A DNA stretch of 25,654 nt from Pseudomonadota bacterium (GCA_023418355.1 JAEZZU010000133.1:1-25654); one strand, 5' to 3'; shown: positions 14,839 to 23,058, numbered from the stretch's first letter. Numbers and translations: made by a program. The notes: generated by a model not told the origin, from the sequence alone.

Positions 14839-16158
14839 TCAATGCCCGACCTGCTCGCGGTGCTGACTGATGTCCAGACCCATCTGCTCGTCGTGCACAT
14901 CCACACGCACGGCAATGATGCGGTCCGTCACCCACATCAGCACACAGGTGGCGGCGAAGCTGAACACGGCCACCACCACCACAGCCACAGCCTGCGCCAG
15001 CACATTGCCGTGCACGCCAGCAATCGTGTAACTGGTGAACACACCCGTCAGCAGCGCGCCCACCATGCCACCCAGACCGTGGACCCCGAACACATCCAGC
15101 GCATCATCTGCGCCCAGCCAGCGCTTGAAGCCCGTCGCGCCCCAGTAGCAGACCAGCCCGGCGATCAAGCCGATCACCGCGCCCGAGGCCATGCTCACAT
15201 AGCCAGCCGCAGGCGTGACCGCCACCAGACCGGCCACCAGACCCGAGCACAGCCCCAGCAGGGAAATACGGCGGTGGAACAGCCACTCACCCAGCGCCCA
15301 GCCAATGCCGCCACTGGCAGCCGCCAGATGGGTGACTACCATGGCCAGAGCCGCACGACCGTCGGCCGCCAGGGCCGAGCCGCCGTTAAAGCCAAACCAG
15401 CCCACCCACAGCAGGCTGGAGCCCAGCATGGTCCAGCCCAGGTTGTAGGGCTGAAAGGGCTCACGCCCATAGCCGGTGCGCTTGCCCAGATAGCAGGCAC
15501 AGGCCAGACCGGCCGCACCCGCATTCACGTGCACCACAGCGCCACCAGCGAAGTCCAGCGCCCCCATGCGTGCCAGCCAGCCGCCGGGCTCCCACACCCA
15601 GTGCGCCACAGGCACATAGACAAACAGGCTCCACAGCAGCATGAACAGCATCAGCGCACCAAAGCGCATGCGCTCGACCAGTGCACCCACGATCAGCGCT
15701 GCGGTGATGATGGCAAAGGTCATCTGGAAGATGGCGTAGGCCGCTTCAGGAATGTGCGGCGCAATCGGATTGATGGCGACTTGCTGCGTCAGCAGCTGGT
15801 AGTCCAGCCCGCCGAACCACAGCCGACCCAGCCCACCAATCCATGCCGAGCCCGGTGTAAAGGCCAGCGAATAGCCCACGGCAAACCACACCACACTGAC
15901 CACACAGGCCGTCCCCAGTACTGCCGCCAGCGTATCCAGCACGTTCTTGCGTCGCACCATGCCGGCGTAGAACAGGGCCACTCCGGGCAGCGTCATCAGC
16001 AGCACCAAGGCGGCTGAGACCAGAACCCAGGCCGTATCAGCGCCGCTGATCTCGGCAAAGCCCACCATGCCCTGTGCCTGCGCACTCCACGGAGCTGTCA
16101 GCCCCAGTGCTGCCGCACACCACGTTCTCCCTCCACGTCGCTTGTCCTGCTTGCTCAT
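14839..16158 (-). CDS. amt: Ammonium transporter, Amt family
   Basis: This is a 439-residue inner-membrane channel for ammonium uptake, with a signal peptide ending near AQAQG and about eleven hydrophobic helices. The twin pore histidines are visible: one in GGAVVHVNAG near residue 209 and one in FGVHGLGG near 359. GVALFYAGMVRRKNVLD and the tail DEQMGLDISQH are also typical; the tail is where PII protein GlnK docks in characterised members. No glnK gene is next to it here, unlike the common glnK-amtB pair. GAGGGG lies 7 bases before the ATG. The upstream gap carries a sigma-54-like promoter, suggesting control by nitrogen status. Confidence 0.95.
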   Translation of the reverse strand: MSKQDKRRGGRTWCAAALGLTAPWSAQAQGMVGFAEISGADTAWVLVSAALVLLMTLPGVALFYAGMVRRKNVLDTLAAVLGTACVVSVVWFAVGYSLAFTPGSAWIGGLGRLWFGGLDYQLLTQQVAINPIAPHIPEAAYAIFQMTFAIITAALIVGALVERMRFGALMLFMLLWSLFVYVPVAHWVWEPGGWLARMGALDFAGGAVVHVNAGAAGLACACYLGKRTGYGREPFQPYNLGWTMLGSSLLWVGWFGFNGGSALAADGRAALAMVVTHLAAASGGIGWALGEWLFHRRISLLGLCSGLVAGLVAVTPAAGYVSMASGAVIGLIAGLVCYWGATGFKRWLGADDALDVFGVHGLGGMVGALLTGVFTSYTIAGVHGNVLAQAVAVVVVAVFSFAATCVLMWVTDRIIAVRVDVHDEQMGLDISQHREQVGH

Positions 16159-16205
16159 GTTGGCCCCTCATGGCTTGTCTAATTGGCTCTTATGGCCAGC
16201 GGACA

Positions 16206-16221
16206 AGCACAAGCCGTGCCT
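16206..16221 (-). promoter_or_regulatory. Candidate sigma-54 promoter of amt
   Basis: The reverse strand reads AGGCACGGCTTGTGCT, against the consensus TGGCACG-N4-TTGCW. The invariant GG and GC dinucleotides are present with exactly 10 bases between them, with mismatches at the first T and one T of the -12 element. The expected start would leave a leader of about 37 bases before amt. Ammonium transporters are commonly sigma-54/NtrC genes, which supports the match. Confidence 0.45.
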
Positions 16222-16275
16222 GCACAGTTTTCAGACTGTCAGTCGATCTGCATCAAGCTTGCGGGAAATCCCCGA

Positions 16276-16292
16276 TGCACCATGCTCGGGCA
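16276..16292. promoter_or_regulatory. Possible NtrC binding site upstream of amt
   Basis: TGCACC-N5-CGGGCA has the 17-base length and one perfect half of the NtrC consensus TGCACY-N5-RGTGCA; the other half matches at four of six positions. It lies about 60 bases upstream of the candidate sigma-54 promoter. A further partial match with the palindrome GCACC-AA-GGTGC lies at 16320-16331. These are weak matches whose value rests on the context. Confidence 0.3.
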
Positions 16293-16415
16293 AGTCTTAC
16301 AGTCCATTCACTCTAGCGCGCACCAAGGTGCAGCAGCAAGGAGGAGCCCGAGGAGACAACTCGACACACAACAAGACCAATATTTATCAAGCATCCATGC
16401 ATGAGATGCCTTCGC

Positions 16416-16443
16416 AAAGCGCCGGAACTCCCGGCGCTTTTTG
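16416..16443 (+). terminator. Orphan plus-strand terminator between amt and the TSUP gene
   Basis: AAAGCGCCGG (16416-16425) and CCGGCGCTTT (16431-16440) form a perfect 10-bp stem with a 5-base loop, leading into TTTTT. No plus-strand gene precedes it in the window between amt and this point, so what it terminates is unknown. Apart from this hairpin and the amt regulatory candidates, I see no gene in the 336-base gap 16159-16494. An AAGGAGGAG stretch at 16338 has no start codon at a usable distance. Confidence 0.8.
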
Positions 16444-16494
16444 TTTATGCGGCAGCGCCTTTTTGCACAGCGGCATCCCCCACAATGCAGCTCC

Positions 16495-17253
16495 ATGGAA
16501 TGGATATTTGTTTCCCTGGCTTCGGCCCTCGCGGGGTTTGTGGACGCCATCGTCGGCGGTGGCGGCCTGATCCTGGTGCCTGCCATGTTTGCAGCCTTTC
16601 CGCAGGCAGCTCCGGCCACCCTGTTTGGCACCAACAAGAGCGCGGCCGTCTGGGGCACCGGCATGTCTGCCTGGCAGTACAGCCGCCGCATCTCCATCAC
16701 CTGGGCCACCATCATTCCGGGCATTGCTGCCGCTGGCGTGGGTGCTTTTCTGGGGGCCTGGGCCGTCACGCTGATTGACCCCGGGTTCCTGCGCAAAGCC
16801 CTGCCCTTCATCCTGCTGGCCGTGCTGCTCTACACCCTGGCCAAAAAGGACATGGGCCGCGAGCACACCCCGCTGCACAGCCGCCGCACCACACAGCTGC
16901 TCACGGCCACCATTGGCCTGGTCATTGGTTTTTACGACGGCTTCTTTGGCCCGGGCACGGGCAGCTTTTTTGTGTTTCTGCTGGTGCGCCTGCTGGGGTA
17001 TGACTTTCTGAATGCCTCCATCAACGCCAAGCTGATGAATGTCACCACCAACCTCGCAGCCATTGTGCTGTTTGCGCTCAAGGGTCATGTCTGGTGGCAC
17101 TTTGCCGTGCCGCTGGCGGTGGCCAATGTGCTGGGCAGCGTGCTGGGCACCTGGATGGCGCTGCGCCACGGCGCAGGCTTTGTGCGTGTGATCTTCATCG
17201 TCGTGGTAAGCCTGTTGATCTGCAAGACTGGCTGGGACGCCTTCGCAAGCTAG
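16495..17253 (+). CDS. TSUP family transporter (TauE/SafE, DUF81)
   Basis: This is a 252-residue inner-membrane protein with about eight helices in two related halves. Family marks are GFVDAIVGGGGLILVPA near the start, FGTNKSAAVWGT, and the matching second-half segment GFYDGFFGPGTGSFFVF followed by NASINAKLMNV. TSUP members export or import sulfite, sulfoacetate, taurine-derived or other small organic anions, and no neighbour here names the substrate. The start at 16495 matches the family's N-terminus; the frame is open for 18 more codons upstream, but these overlap the terminator region and look non-coding. It is unlikely to share a transcript with the following ABC importer, which has its own promoter candidate. 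Confidence 0.88.
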   Translation: MEWIFVSLASALAGFVDAIVGGGGLILVPAMFAAFPQAAPATLFGTNKSAAVWGTGMSAWQYSRRISITWATIIPGIAAAGVGAFLGAWAVTLIDPGFLRKALPFILLAVLLYTLAKKDMGREHTPLHSRRTTQLLTATIGLVIGFYDGFFGPGTGSFFVFLLVRLLGYDFLNASINAKLMNVTTNLAAIVLFALKGHVWWHFAVPLAVANVLGSVLGTWMALRHGAGFVRVIFIVVVSLLICKTGWDAFAS

Positions 17254-17303
17254 CACCCACTTATCAGCAATAAGCATGAGTGCACAAGGCTGCTTGCATA
17301 GCC

Positions 17304-17334
17304 TTCTGCAGCCGAGAGGGTGCACTTCTATAAT
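17304..17334 (+). promoter_or_regulatory. Candidate promoter of the amino acid ABC importer
   Basis: A perfect TATAAT lies at 17329-17334, about 190 bases before the binding-protein gene. The best -35 candidates upstream (TTCTGC at 17304-17309, spacer 19) are poor, which would fit activator-dependent expression. A hairpin GGCTCC/GGAGCC (17465-17470 with 17477-17482) lies in the long leader. The rest of the 269-base gap holds nothing I recognise. Confidence 0.35.
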
Positions 17335-17522
17335 GGAGGGCTGCTTTCGCCTCCTGCCGCTCTTTTTCGGTGCTTTGCTTCATCAGGAAATCAGCGGCGC
17401 AGCGCCTTGATCCATTGCGCGCTGTGGCCTTTACTTTTCTCCGAGCCGCGTGGTGCGTTCGGAAGGCTCCTCCTCTGGAGCCGGAGGCCAAGAATCCTGC
17501 GATTGCGTCCAGGAAACCCATC

Positions 17523-18293
17523 ATGAAACGCATTTCCCTGATCGCTGCTGCCGCCGTGGCAGTGCTGGCTGCTACTGGTGCCCACGCCCGTAGCCTGGAA
17601 GACATCCAGAAGGACGGAACCATCCGCCTGGCCACCGAAGGTTATTACGCCCCCTTTGCCTACTTTGAAGGCAAGCAGCTGACCGGCTTTGAAGTCGATC
17701 TGGCTGAACTCATGGCCCAGAAGATGGGCCTGAAGTTCGAGTGGAAGACCATCTCGTTCGACGCCCTGCTCACCGGTCTGAAGCAGGACCGCTGGGACCT
17801 GGTGATCTCCTCGCACGGCATCACGCCCGAGCGTGAAAAGGCCGTCACCTTCACCCTGCCCCACTACTGCTCGGGCGCACAGGTGATTTCCACCGACCCT
17901 GCCATCAAGTCCGGCAAGGACCTGGCTGGCAAGACCGTGTCGGCCCAGACCGGCACCACCTACCTGGACTACGTGCAGAAGAACGTGCCCGGTGTGAAGC
18001 GCGTGGTGAACTTCCCCACCAACGAAGCCGCCATGAACGCCCTGATGACCAAGCGCTCCGACGCCTGGGTGACCGAGCGCTTCCTGGCCAAGGAAATGCT
18101 GCAAAAGAACCCCAAGATCAAGTTCAACCAGGGTGAGCTGCTGTTCGTGGAAAAGATTGCAGCCGCTGTCGCCAAGGACAACCAGCCGCTGGCCGACGCC
18201 TGGAACAAGGCATTTGCCGAGTCCCTGAAGGACGGCAGCTACGCCAAGATCTCGCAGAAGTGGTTCCAGGAAGACATCCGCTGCCCGGAATAA
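17523..18293 (+). CDS. Amino acid ABC transporter substrate-binding protein
   Basis: This is a 256-residue periplasmic binding protein of the polar amino acid family (SBP_bac_3). A signal peptide covers about residues 1-22 (MKRISLIAAAAVAVLAATGA, cut after AHA). The family signature GFEVDLAELMAQKMG and the ligand-binding segments ATEGYYAPFAYFEG and SSHGITPEREKAV (Arg contacting the ligand carboxylate in known members) are present. One internal cysteine (HYCSG) and one at RCPE near the C-terminus may form a disulfide. The start is set by AGGAAA before the ATG at 17523, with the open frame continuing upstream without signal-peptide character. The likely ligand is an amino acid, but which one cannot be read from sequence. 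It is the first gene of a three-gene importer. Confidence 0.92.
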   Translation: MKRISLIAAAAVAVLAATGAHARSLEDIQKDGTIRLATEGYYAPFAYFEGKQLTGFEVDLAELMAQKMGLKFEWKTISFDALLTGLKQDRWDLVISSHGITPEREKAVTFTLPHYCSGAQVISTDPAIKSGKDLAGKTVSAQTGTTYLDYVQKNVPGVKRVVNFPTNEAAMNALMTKRSDAWVTERFLAKEMLQKNPKIKFNQGELLFVEKIAAAVAKDNQPLADAWNKAFAESLKDGSYAKISQKWFQEDIRCPE

Positions 18294-18340
18294 CACGCAT
18301 GGGTTGACGGGCTGCTGCTACGGCAGACAGCCCCTCCCGA

Positions 18341-18377
18341 CGCCCTGACGAAGACCGCCAGGGCGTTTTCGCTTTTT
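18341..18377 (+). terminator. Hairpin between binding-protein and permease genes
   Basis: CGCCCTG (18341-18347) and CAGGGCG (18359-18365) form a 7-bp stem with an 11-base loop, followed by TTTTCGCTTTTT. It lies inside the importer operon. Partial termination or mRNA stabilisation here would yield more binding protein than membrane components, a common pattern in such operons. Confidence 0.7.
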
Positions 18378-18397
18378 ACACCCCGGACTTTTTCCCT

Positions 18398-19180
18398 ATG
18401 TTGACCGCTATCTGGCCCTCTACCTGGAGCCGTACCCAGCGCAGCAACGCCACCCTGGTCACAGCACTGCTGGTGATGATCGTCGTGGTCGCTGCGCTCG
18501 GCCAACTGCTGGCCCTGCTGCCTGAGCCCATTGGCGACCACGCTGCCGAATTTGCCGAAGGCGCACGCACCACCCTGTATCTGACGCTGATCAGCGGCGC
18601 CATCGGCCTGGTGCTGGGTGTGCTGGCCGCGCTGGCCCGCACCTCGGGCAATGCCCTGCTGCGCACCATCTCGGGCGCCTATATCTGGATCATCCGCGGC
18701 ACGCCACTGCTGGTGCAGATCCTGTTCATGTACTTTGCACTGCCCGTGCTGGTTCCCGGCCTGAACCTGCCGGACTTTGCCGCTGCCGTGATTGCGCTGG
18801 CGCTGAACGTGGGCGCCTACAACGCCGAAGCCGTGCGCGCCGGTCTGAACGCCGTGCCCCGTGGCCAGGCCGAGGCAGCCCGTGCGCTGGGCCTGCCCAA
18901 GAGCCGCGTGTTTCTGGACGTGGTCTTTCCCCAGGCGTTCAAGATTTCCCTGCCCCCGCTGGTGAGCAACTTTGTGGCACTGCTCAAGGACTCGTCCCTC
19001 GCCTACGCCATTGGCGTGGTGGAGCTGACCAACGTGGGCAACCGCATCCAGTCCGCCACCTTCCAGCCGGTCGAAACCCTCATCACCGTGGGCGTGACCT
19101 ATCTGGTGCTGACCACGCTGGTCACCCAGGTCACCGCTGCCGTGGAATACCGCTTTGATGTGGAAGGACGCCAGAAATGA
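18398..19180 (+). CDS. Amino acid ABC transporter permease
   Basis: This is a 260-residue inner-membrane permease of the HisMQ/GlnP family, with an N-terminal helix (about 20-42) and four to five more. EGARTTLYLTLISGAIGLVLG opens the core, and IRGTPLLVQILFMYF is a family signature. The EAA loop, RGQAEAARALGLPKSRVFL with the G at the expected position, contacts the ATPase. Only one permease gene is present, so it would act as a homodimer. Its TGA stop overlaps the ATPase start as ATGA, indicating translational coupling. No clear ribosome binding site precedes its ATG. Confidence 0.92.
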   Translation: MLTAIWPSTWSRTQRSNATLVTALLVMIVVVAALGQLLALLPEPIGDHAAEFAEGARTTLYLTLISGAIGLVLGVLAALARTSGNALLRTISGAYIWIIRGTPLLVQILFMYFALPVLVPGLNLPDFAAAVIALALNVGAYNAEAVRAGLNAVPRGQAEAARALGLPKSRVFLDVVFPQAFKISLPPLVSNFVALLKDSSLAYAIGVVELTNVGNRIQSATFQPVETLITVGVTYLVLTTLVTQVTAAVEYRFDVEGRQK

Positions 19181-19932
19181 GCACCGCCTCCAACATTCGC
19201 ACACCCTACATCGTCTGCGACAAGGTCACCAAAAGCTTTGGCACACACCAGGTGCTCAAGGGCGTATCGACGAGCTTCAGCAAGGGCGAGGTGACGGTGA
19301 TCATCGGCGCCTCCGGCTCGGGCAAGTCCACGCTGCTGCGTGCCATCAACCGCCTGGAGCCGCACGACGGCGGCACCATCACCATCGGTGGTGTGGCGGT
19401 GACGGATGACGAAGCCACGCTGCAAAAGCAGCGCTGCGAAGTCGGCATGGTGTTCCAGCAGTTCAACCTGTTCGGCCACATGACGGTGCTGGACAACGTG
19501 ACGCTGGCGCCCCGCCGCATCCACAAGATGTCACGCGCACAGGCCAATGCCAAGGCCATGCAGCTGCTCGAGCGCGTGGGCATGCAGGCCCATGCGCACA
19601 AGTACCCCTGGCAGCTCTCCGGCGGCCAGCAGCAGCGCGTGGCGATTGCGCGTGCGCTGGCCATGGAACCCCAGGTCATGCTGTTTGACGAGCCCACCTC
19701 CGCGCTTGACCCCGAGATGGTGCAGGAAGTGCTGGAAGTCATGCGCGAACTGGCCAGGAGCGGCATGACCATGATTGTGGTCACGCACGAAATGGGCTTT
19801 GCCCGTGAAGTGGCCGACCGCGTGATGTTCTTTGACCAGGGCTGCATCGCCCACGAAGCACCGCCTGCCGATTTCTTTGCCAACCCTGCCAATGAGCGCA
19901 TTGCAGCCTTCATCGGCCGCGTGGCGCACTAA
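19177..19932 (+). CDS. Amino acid ABC transporter ATP-binding protein
   Basis: This is a 251-residue cytoplasmic ATPase of the GlnQ/HisP family. Walker A is GASGSGKS (44-51), the signature is LSGGQ (147-151), Walker B is VMLFDEP (167-173) followed by TSALDPE, and the H-loop is in VVTHEMGFA. Family-specific segments MVFQQFNLFGHMTVLDNV and FFDQGCIAHE are also present. It completes the importer with the binding protein and permease. A palindromic repeat that can act as terminator follows 17 bases after the stop codon. Confidence 0.95.
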   Translation: MSTASNIRTPYIVCDKVTKSFGTHQVLKGVSTSFSKGEVTVIIGASGSGKSTLLRAINRLEPHDGGTITIGGVAVTDDEATLQKQRCEVGMVFQQFNLFGHMTVLDNVTLAPRRIHKMSRAQANAKAMQLLERVGMQAHAHKYPWQLSGGQQQRVAIARALAMEPQVMLFDEPTSALDPEMVQEVLEVMRELARSGMTMIVVTHEMGFAREVADRVMFFDQGCIAHEAPPADFFANPANERIAAFIGRVAH

Positions 19933-19949
19933 GCAGTTATAAAAACAAG

Positions 19950-20030
19950 AGCGGCTAGCGCTTGATATTTCTAAGTTTCAGATAGTTTTCTATTTGAAAT
20001 CATTGATTTATCAGCGCTAGCCGCTTTCTT
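19950..20030 (+). repeat. AGCGCTTG palindrome, copy 4, likely terminator
   Basis: AGCGGCTAGCGCT (19950-19962) and AGCGCTAGCCGCT (20013-20025) form a perfect 13-bp inverted repeat, followed by TTCTTTTT. A nested pair TTTCAGATAG/CTATTTGAAA (one G-T mismatch) lies inside, the same layout as the copy at 6553. It ends the importer operon and precedes the EamA gene by 16 bases. Confidence 0.8.
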
Positions 20031-20045
20031 TTTGCAAGCATATTC

Positions 20046-20936
20046 ATGCGTACTCAACGACTGGGGCTGCTGGCCCTGCTGCTGGTGACTGCCGTCTGGG
20101 GCACGACTTTTCCTGCCATGAAGCAGCTGACCAGTGACCTGTCTGCGCTGCAGATCATCTGGCTGCGCTTTGGCATGGCCGCCCTCGTGCTGCTGCCGCT
20201 GTGGTGGGGCATGCGCCGTGCCGAATGGCGCTGGGGGCTGAGTCTGGGCGTGCTGAACTTTGTGGCCTTCTGGCTGCAGATCGAAGGTCTGCACCACACC
20301 ACCAGCAACCGCAACGCCTTTGTAACGGGGCTGAACGTGCTCATCGTGCCCCTGATTGCCTGGCTGGTGCTGCACCGCAAGACCAGCTGGAACATCTGGG
20401 CCGCCTGCGCGCTGGCCGTGGCGGGCATGTGCCTGATGTTTTTTGAGGATGCGCCCTGGAACTGGGGCGACACGCTCACGCTGTGCAGCGCCGTGGTCTA
20501 CGCCATCTACATCCTGTGCATGGAAGCTGCCGCCCTGCGCAACCAGAGCGCCCCGCTGCGCGCACCCCGCATGGCAGCGGCGCTGACCAGTTCCATGTTT
20601 GCCTGCACCACGCTGATGCTGCTGGTGCAGCCGCAAGGCATGCAGCAGCTGACCGTGCAGGCGCAGGCCATGGGTGCCCACCAGTGGGTGGCCATGGTGT
20701 ATCTGGGGCTGGTCGCCAGCGCGCTGGTCGTGGTGCTGCAGGCCTGGGGCCAGCAGCGTGTGGACGCCATGCGCAGCGCCATCGTGTTTGGCCTGGAGCC
20801 CGTGTTCGCCGCCTTCACGGCCTGGTGGATGATTGATGAACGCATGGGCCCGGTGGCCATGCTGGGCGCAGCGCTGATTGTGCTGGCGCTGATCTGCAGC
20901 CAGTGGACGCCTGCCCACCGTGCAGATCCGCACTGA
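20046..20936 (+). CDS. EamA/DMT family transporter
   Basis: This is a 296-residue membrane protein with about ten helices in two homologous EamA halves. The first half shows AVWGTTFPAMKQL, LRFGMAALVLLP and TTSNRNAFVTGLNVLIVP; the second ends with VFGLEPVFAAFTAWWMIDER, the most conserved stretch of the family. The drug/metabolite superfamily exports amino acids, metabolites or drugs, and the substrate here is unknown. The start at 20046 has no strong ribosome binding site. It converges on mrdA with a 13-base gap and no terminator in it. It is separated from the ABC importer by the palindromic repeat, so probably not part of that operon. Confidence 0.9.
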   Translation: MRTQRLGLLALLLVTAVWGTTFPAMKQLTSDLSALQIIWLRFGMAALVLLPLWWGMRRAEWRWGLSLGVLNFVAFWLQIEGLHHTTSNRNAFVTGLNVLIVPLIAWLVLHRKTSWNIWAACALAVAGMCLMFFEDAPWNWGDTLTLCSAVVYAIYILCMEAAALRNQSAPLRAPRMAAALTSSMFACTTLMLLVQPQGMQQLTVQAQAMGAHQWVAMVYLGLVASALVVVLQAWGQQRVDAMRSAIVFGLEPVFAAFTAWWMIDERMGPVAMLGAALIVLALICSQWTPAHRADPH

Positions 20937-20949
20937 GCGCCACTGAGCC

Positions 20950-23034
20950 TCAGTCTTCCGCGACGTCTGCGCCCGCTTCCTCGTTCTCCACGGGCTCCTC
21001 GGGTGCATTCAGCGGTGCGGCGCTGGGCTGTGAGAGATCGCCTTCGCGCAGGGTTTCCAGCCTGCGCTCGGTCAGACCGGGCACATGTACGCGCTCGTAC
21101 TTGGCCATGACAGCGGCCGCGCTGCGTGGCTGGCCGATGGGGCGGGTCGCCTGCCCCTTGCGCACGGCGGCCAGGTCTTCTTCGCTGGGGTAGTGGCCCA
21201 GCAGCCAGTAGTCAAACACACGGCGCGCAATAGGCGCAGCAGCAGCGGCACCAAAACCGGCGTTCTCCACAATCACGGCCAGCGCAATCTGCGGATTTTC
21301 AGCCGGCGCGTAGGCAATGTAGAGCGAGTGGTCGCGCTGGTGCTCGGCCAGCTTGGCGGCGTCGTACTTTTCCTTCTGGCCCACGGTCACAGCCTGGGCC
21401 GTTCCGGTCTTGCCGCCTGAGGTGTAAGGCGCCCCGGCAAACACGTGGCGCGATGTGCCTTCCACCGTCACCGCATGCACGGCACTGCGCACGGCTTCCA
21501 CGTGCTCGGGCTTGTAGCCCATGTGCTCGCCTTCGTCCTTGTACAGCGGCTGGTAGTCCTGCGTCACGGCATTGACCACGCCCATGCCCAGATGCGGACG
21601 GTGCTTGACGCCATGATTCGCCAGCATGGCCGTGGCCGAAGCCAGCTGCAGCATGGTGAAGTGGTTGTAGCCCTGTCCAATGCCCAGCGAGATGGTCTCA
21701 CCCGCATACCACTTCTTCTGCTCGGGGCGCTTGTAGGTATTGCGCTTCCACTCGGTGCTTGGCAGCACGCCCTTGGCCTCGCCATGCAGGTCAATGCCCG
21801 TCTGGCGGCCAAAGCCCATGGGCGAGAGCCACTCGTGAATCATGTCCACGCCCATGTCGTTGGCCAGCATGTAGTAGTACACATTGGACGACTTGATGAT
21901 GGAGCGGCGCAGATTGGTCGGCCCATTGGGGTGGCCGGAGCGGAAGGTGTGGCCGCCAAAGGTCCAGCTGCCGTTGTCCTGAATGGTGGTGTCCACACGG
22001 CGCTTGCCAGACTCCAACCCCGCCAGCCCCATGAAGGGCTTGTAGGTCGAGCCCGGCGGATAGGTACCGCGCAGCGCACGGTTGAGCAGTGGACGGTCGA
22101 TGGAATTGTTCAGCATGTCCCAGCTTTCCTGGTCAATGCCATCCACAAACAGGTTCAGGTCGTAGGTGGGCTTGCTGACCATGGCCAGCACTTCGCCATT
22201 GCGCGGGTCAATCGCCACCAGCGCGCCACGGCGGTTGCCAAACAGGTCTTCGACCAGCTTTTGCAGGCCTACGTCCAGACTCAGCACCACGGAGTCCCCG
22301 GGCGTGGCGGGGCGGCTGTTCAGGCGCCGCACGGCAAAGCCACCGGCCGTGGTCTCCAGCTGCTCCCAGCCCGTCAGGCCGTGCAGCTGTTTTTCATAGC
22401 TCTGTTCGATGCCCAGCTTGCCGATGACTTCGGTACCACGGTAGTTGGCGTAGTCCTCGCTGTCCTCGATTGCTTCCTGCTCTTTCTGGTTGATGCGGCC
22501 GATATAGCCCACCACATGGCCCGCCACATCTTCGAGCGGGTAGTTGCGGAAAAAGCGGGCCTTGATGTCTACGCCCGGAAAGCGCCAGCGCTGCGCCGCA
22601 AAGCGCGCCACCTCTTCGTCAGTGAGGCGCGTGCGGATGGGAATGGACTCAAAGCGCTTGGAATCTTCCATCAGGCGCTTGAACTTGCGCCGGTCGCGCG
22701 CCGAGATTTCCACCACCTCGCTCAAAGCGTTGATGGTGTCTTCCAGGTTTTTCACCTTGGAGCGTGTGATCTCCAGCGTATAGGCCGAGTAGTTGCTGGC
22801 CAGCACAATGCCGTTGCGGTCCAGAATTTGCCCGCGGTTGGGCACGATGGGCACCACCGCCGTGCGGTTGCTCTCAGCCCGCTCAGCAAAGGCGTCGTGG
22901 CGCACCACCTGCAGCACAAACAGGCGGAACACCAGCAGACCGAACAGCAGCAGCACCACCACCGCCACCACCAGCAGGCGCAGGCGAAAGCGGGAGAGCT
23001 CATGTTCGCTGTCGCGGACCTCAAAGCTGTTCAT
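20950..23034 (-). CDS. mrdA: Penicillin-binding protein 2
   Basis: This is a 694-residue class B transpeptidase that cross-links peptidoglycan during rod elongation, working with RodA and MreBCD. One membrane helix spans about residues 18-42. The N-terminal dimerisation domain contains PIVPNRGQILDRNG. The transpeptidase domain carries GSTYKPF near residue 328 (nucleophile Ser in STYK), SSN near 381 and KTGTAQ near 540. The C-terminal tail of about 75 residues is acidic and rich in Glu, Ala and Pro and probably disordered. GAGAGG precedes the ATG. It follows mreD by 24 bases in the mreB-mreC-mreD-mrdA order. rodA, often the next gene, is absent: the EamA gene lies there on the opposite strand. 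Confidence 0.96.
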   Translation of the reverse strand: MNSFEVRDSEHELSRFRLRLLVVAVVVLLLFGLLVFRLFVLQVVRHDAFAERAESNRTAVVPIVPNRGQILDRNGIVLASNYSAYTLEITRSKVKNLEDTINALSEVVEISARDRRKFKRLMEDSKRFESIPIRTRLTDEEVARFAAQRWRFPGVDIKARFFRNYPLEDVAGHVVGYIGRINQKEQEAIEDSEDYANYRGTEVIGKLGIEQSYEKQLHGLTGWEQLETTAGGFAVRRLNSRPATPGDSVVLSLDVGLQKLVEDLFGNRRGALVAIDPRNGEVLAMVSKPTYDLNLFVDGIDQESWDMLNNSIDRPLLNRALRGTYPPGSTYKPFMGLAGLESGKRRVDTTIQDNGSWTFGGHTFRSGHPNGPTNLRRSIIKSSNVYYYMLANDMGVDMIHEWLSPMGFGRQTGIDLHGEAKGVLPSTEWKRNTYKRPEQKKWYAGETISLGIGQGYNHFTMLQLASATAMLANHGVKHRPHLGMGVVNAVTQDYQPLYKDEGEHMGYKPEHVEAVRSAVHAVTVEGTSRHVFAGAPYTSGGKTGTAQAVTVGQKEKYDAAKLAEHQRDHSLYIAYAPAENPQIALAVIVENAGFGAAAAAPIARRVFDYWLLGHYPSEEDLAAVRKGQATRPIGQPRSAAAVMAKYERVHVPGLTERRLETLREGDLSQPSAAPLNAPEEPVENEEAGADVAED

Positions 23035-23058
23035 GGCAACGGCCTCTCATGCGTGGCT

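Noticed and set aside
14842..16017. Open frame of 391 codons on the plus strand opposite amt
   Set aside because: The translation is dominated by His, Gln and Arg with no domain; amt on the other strand is clear.
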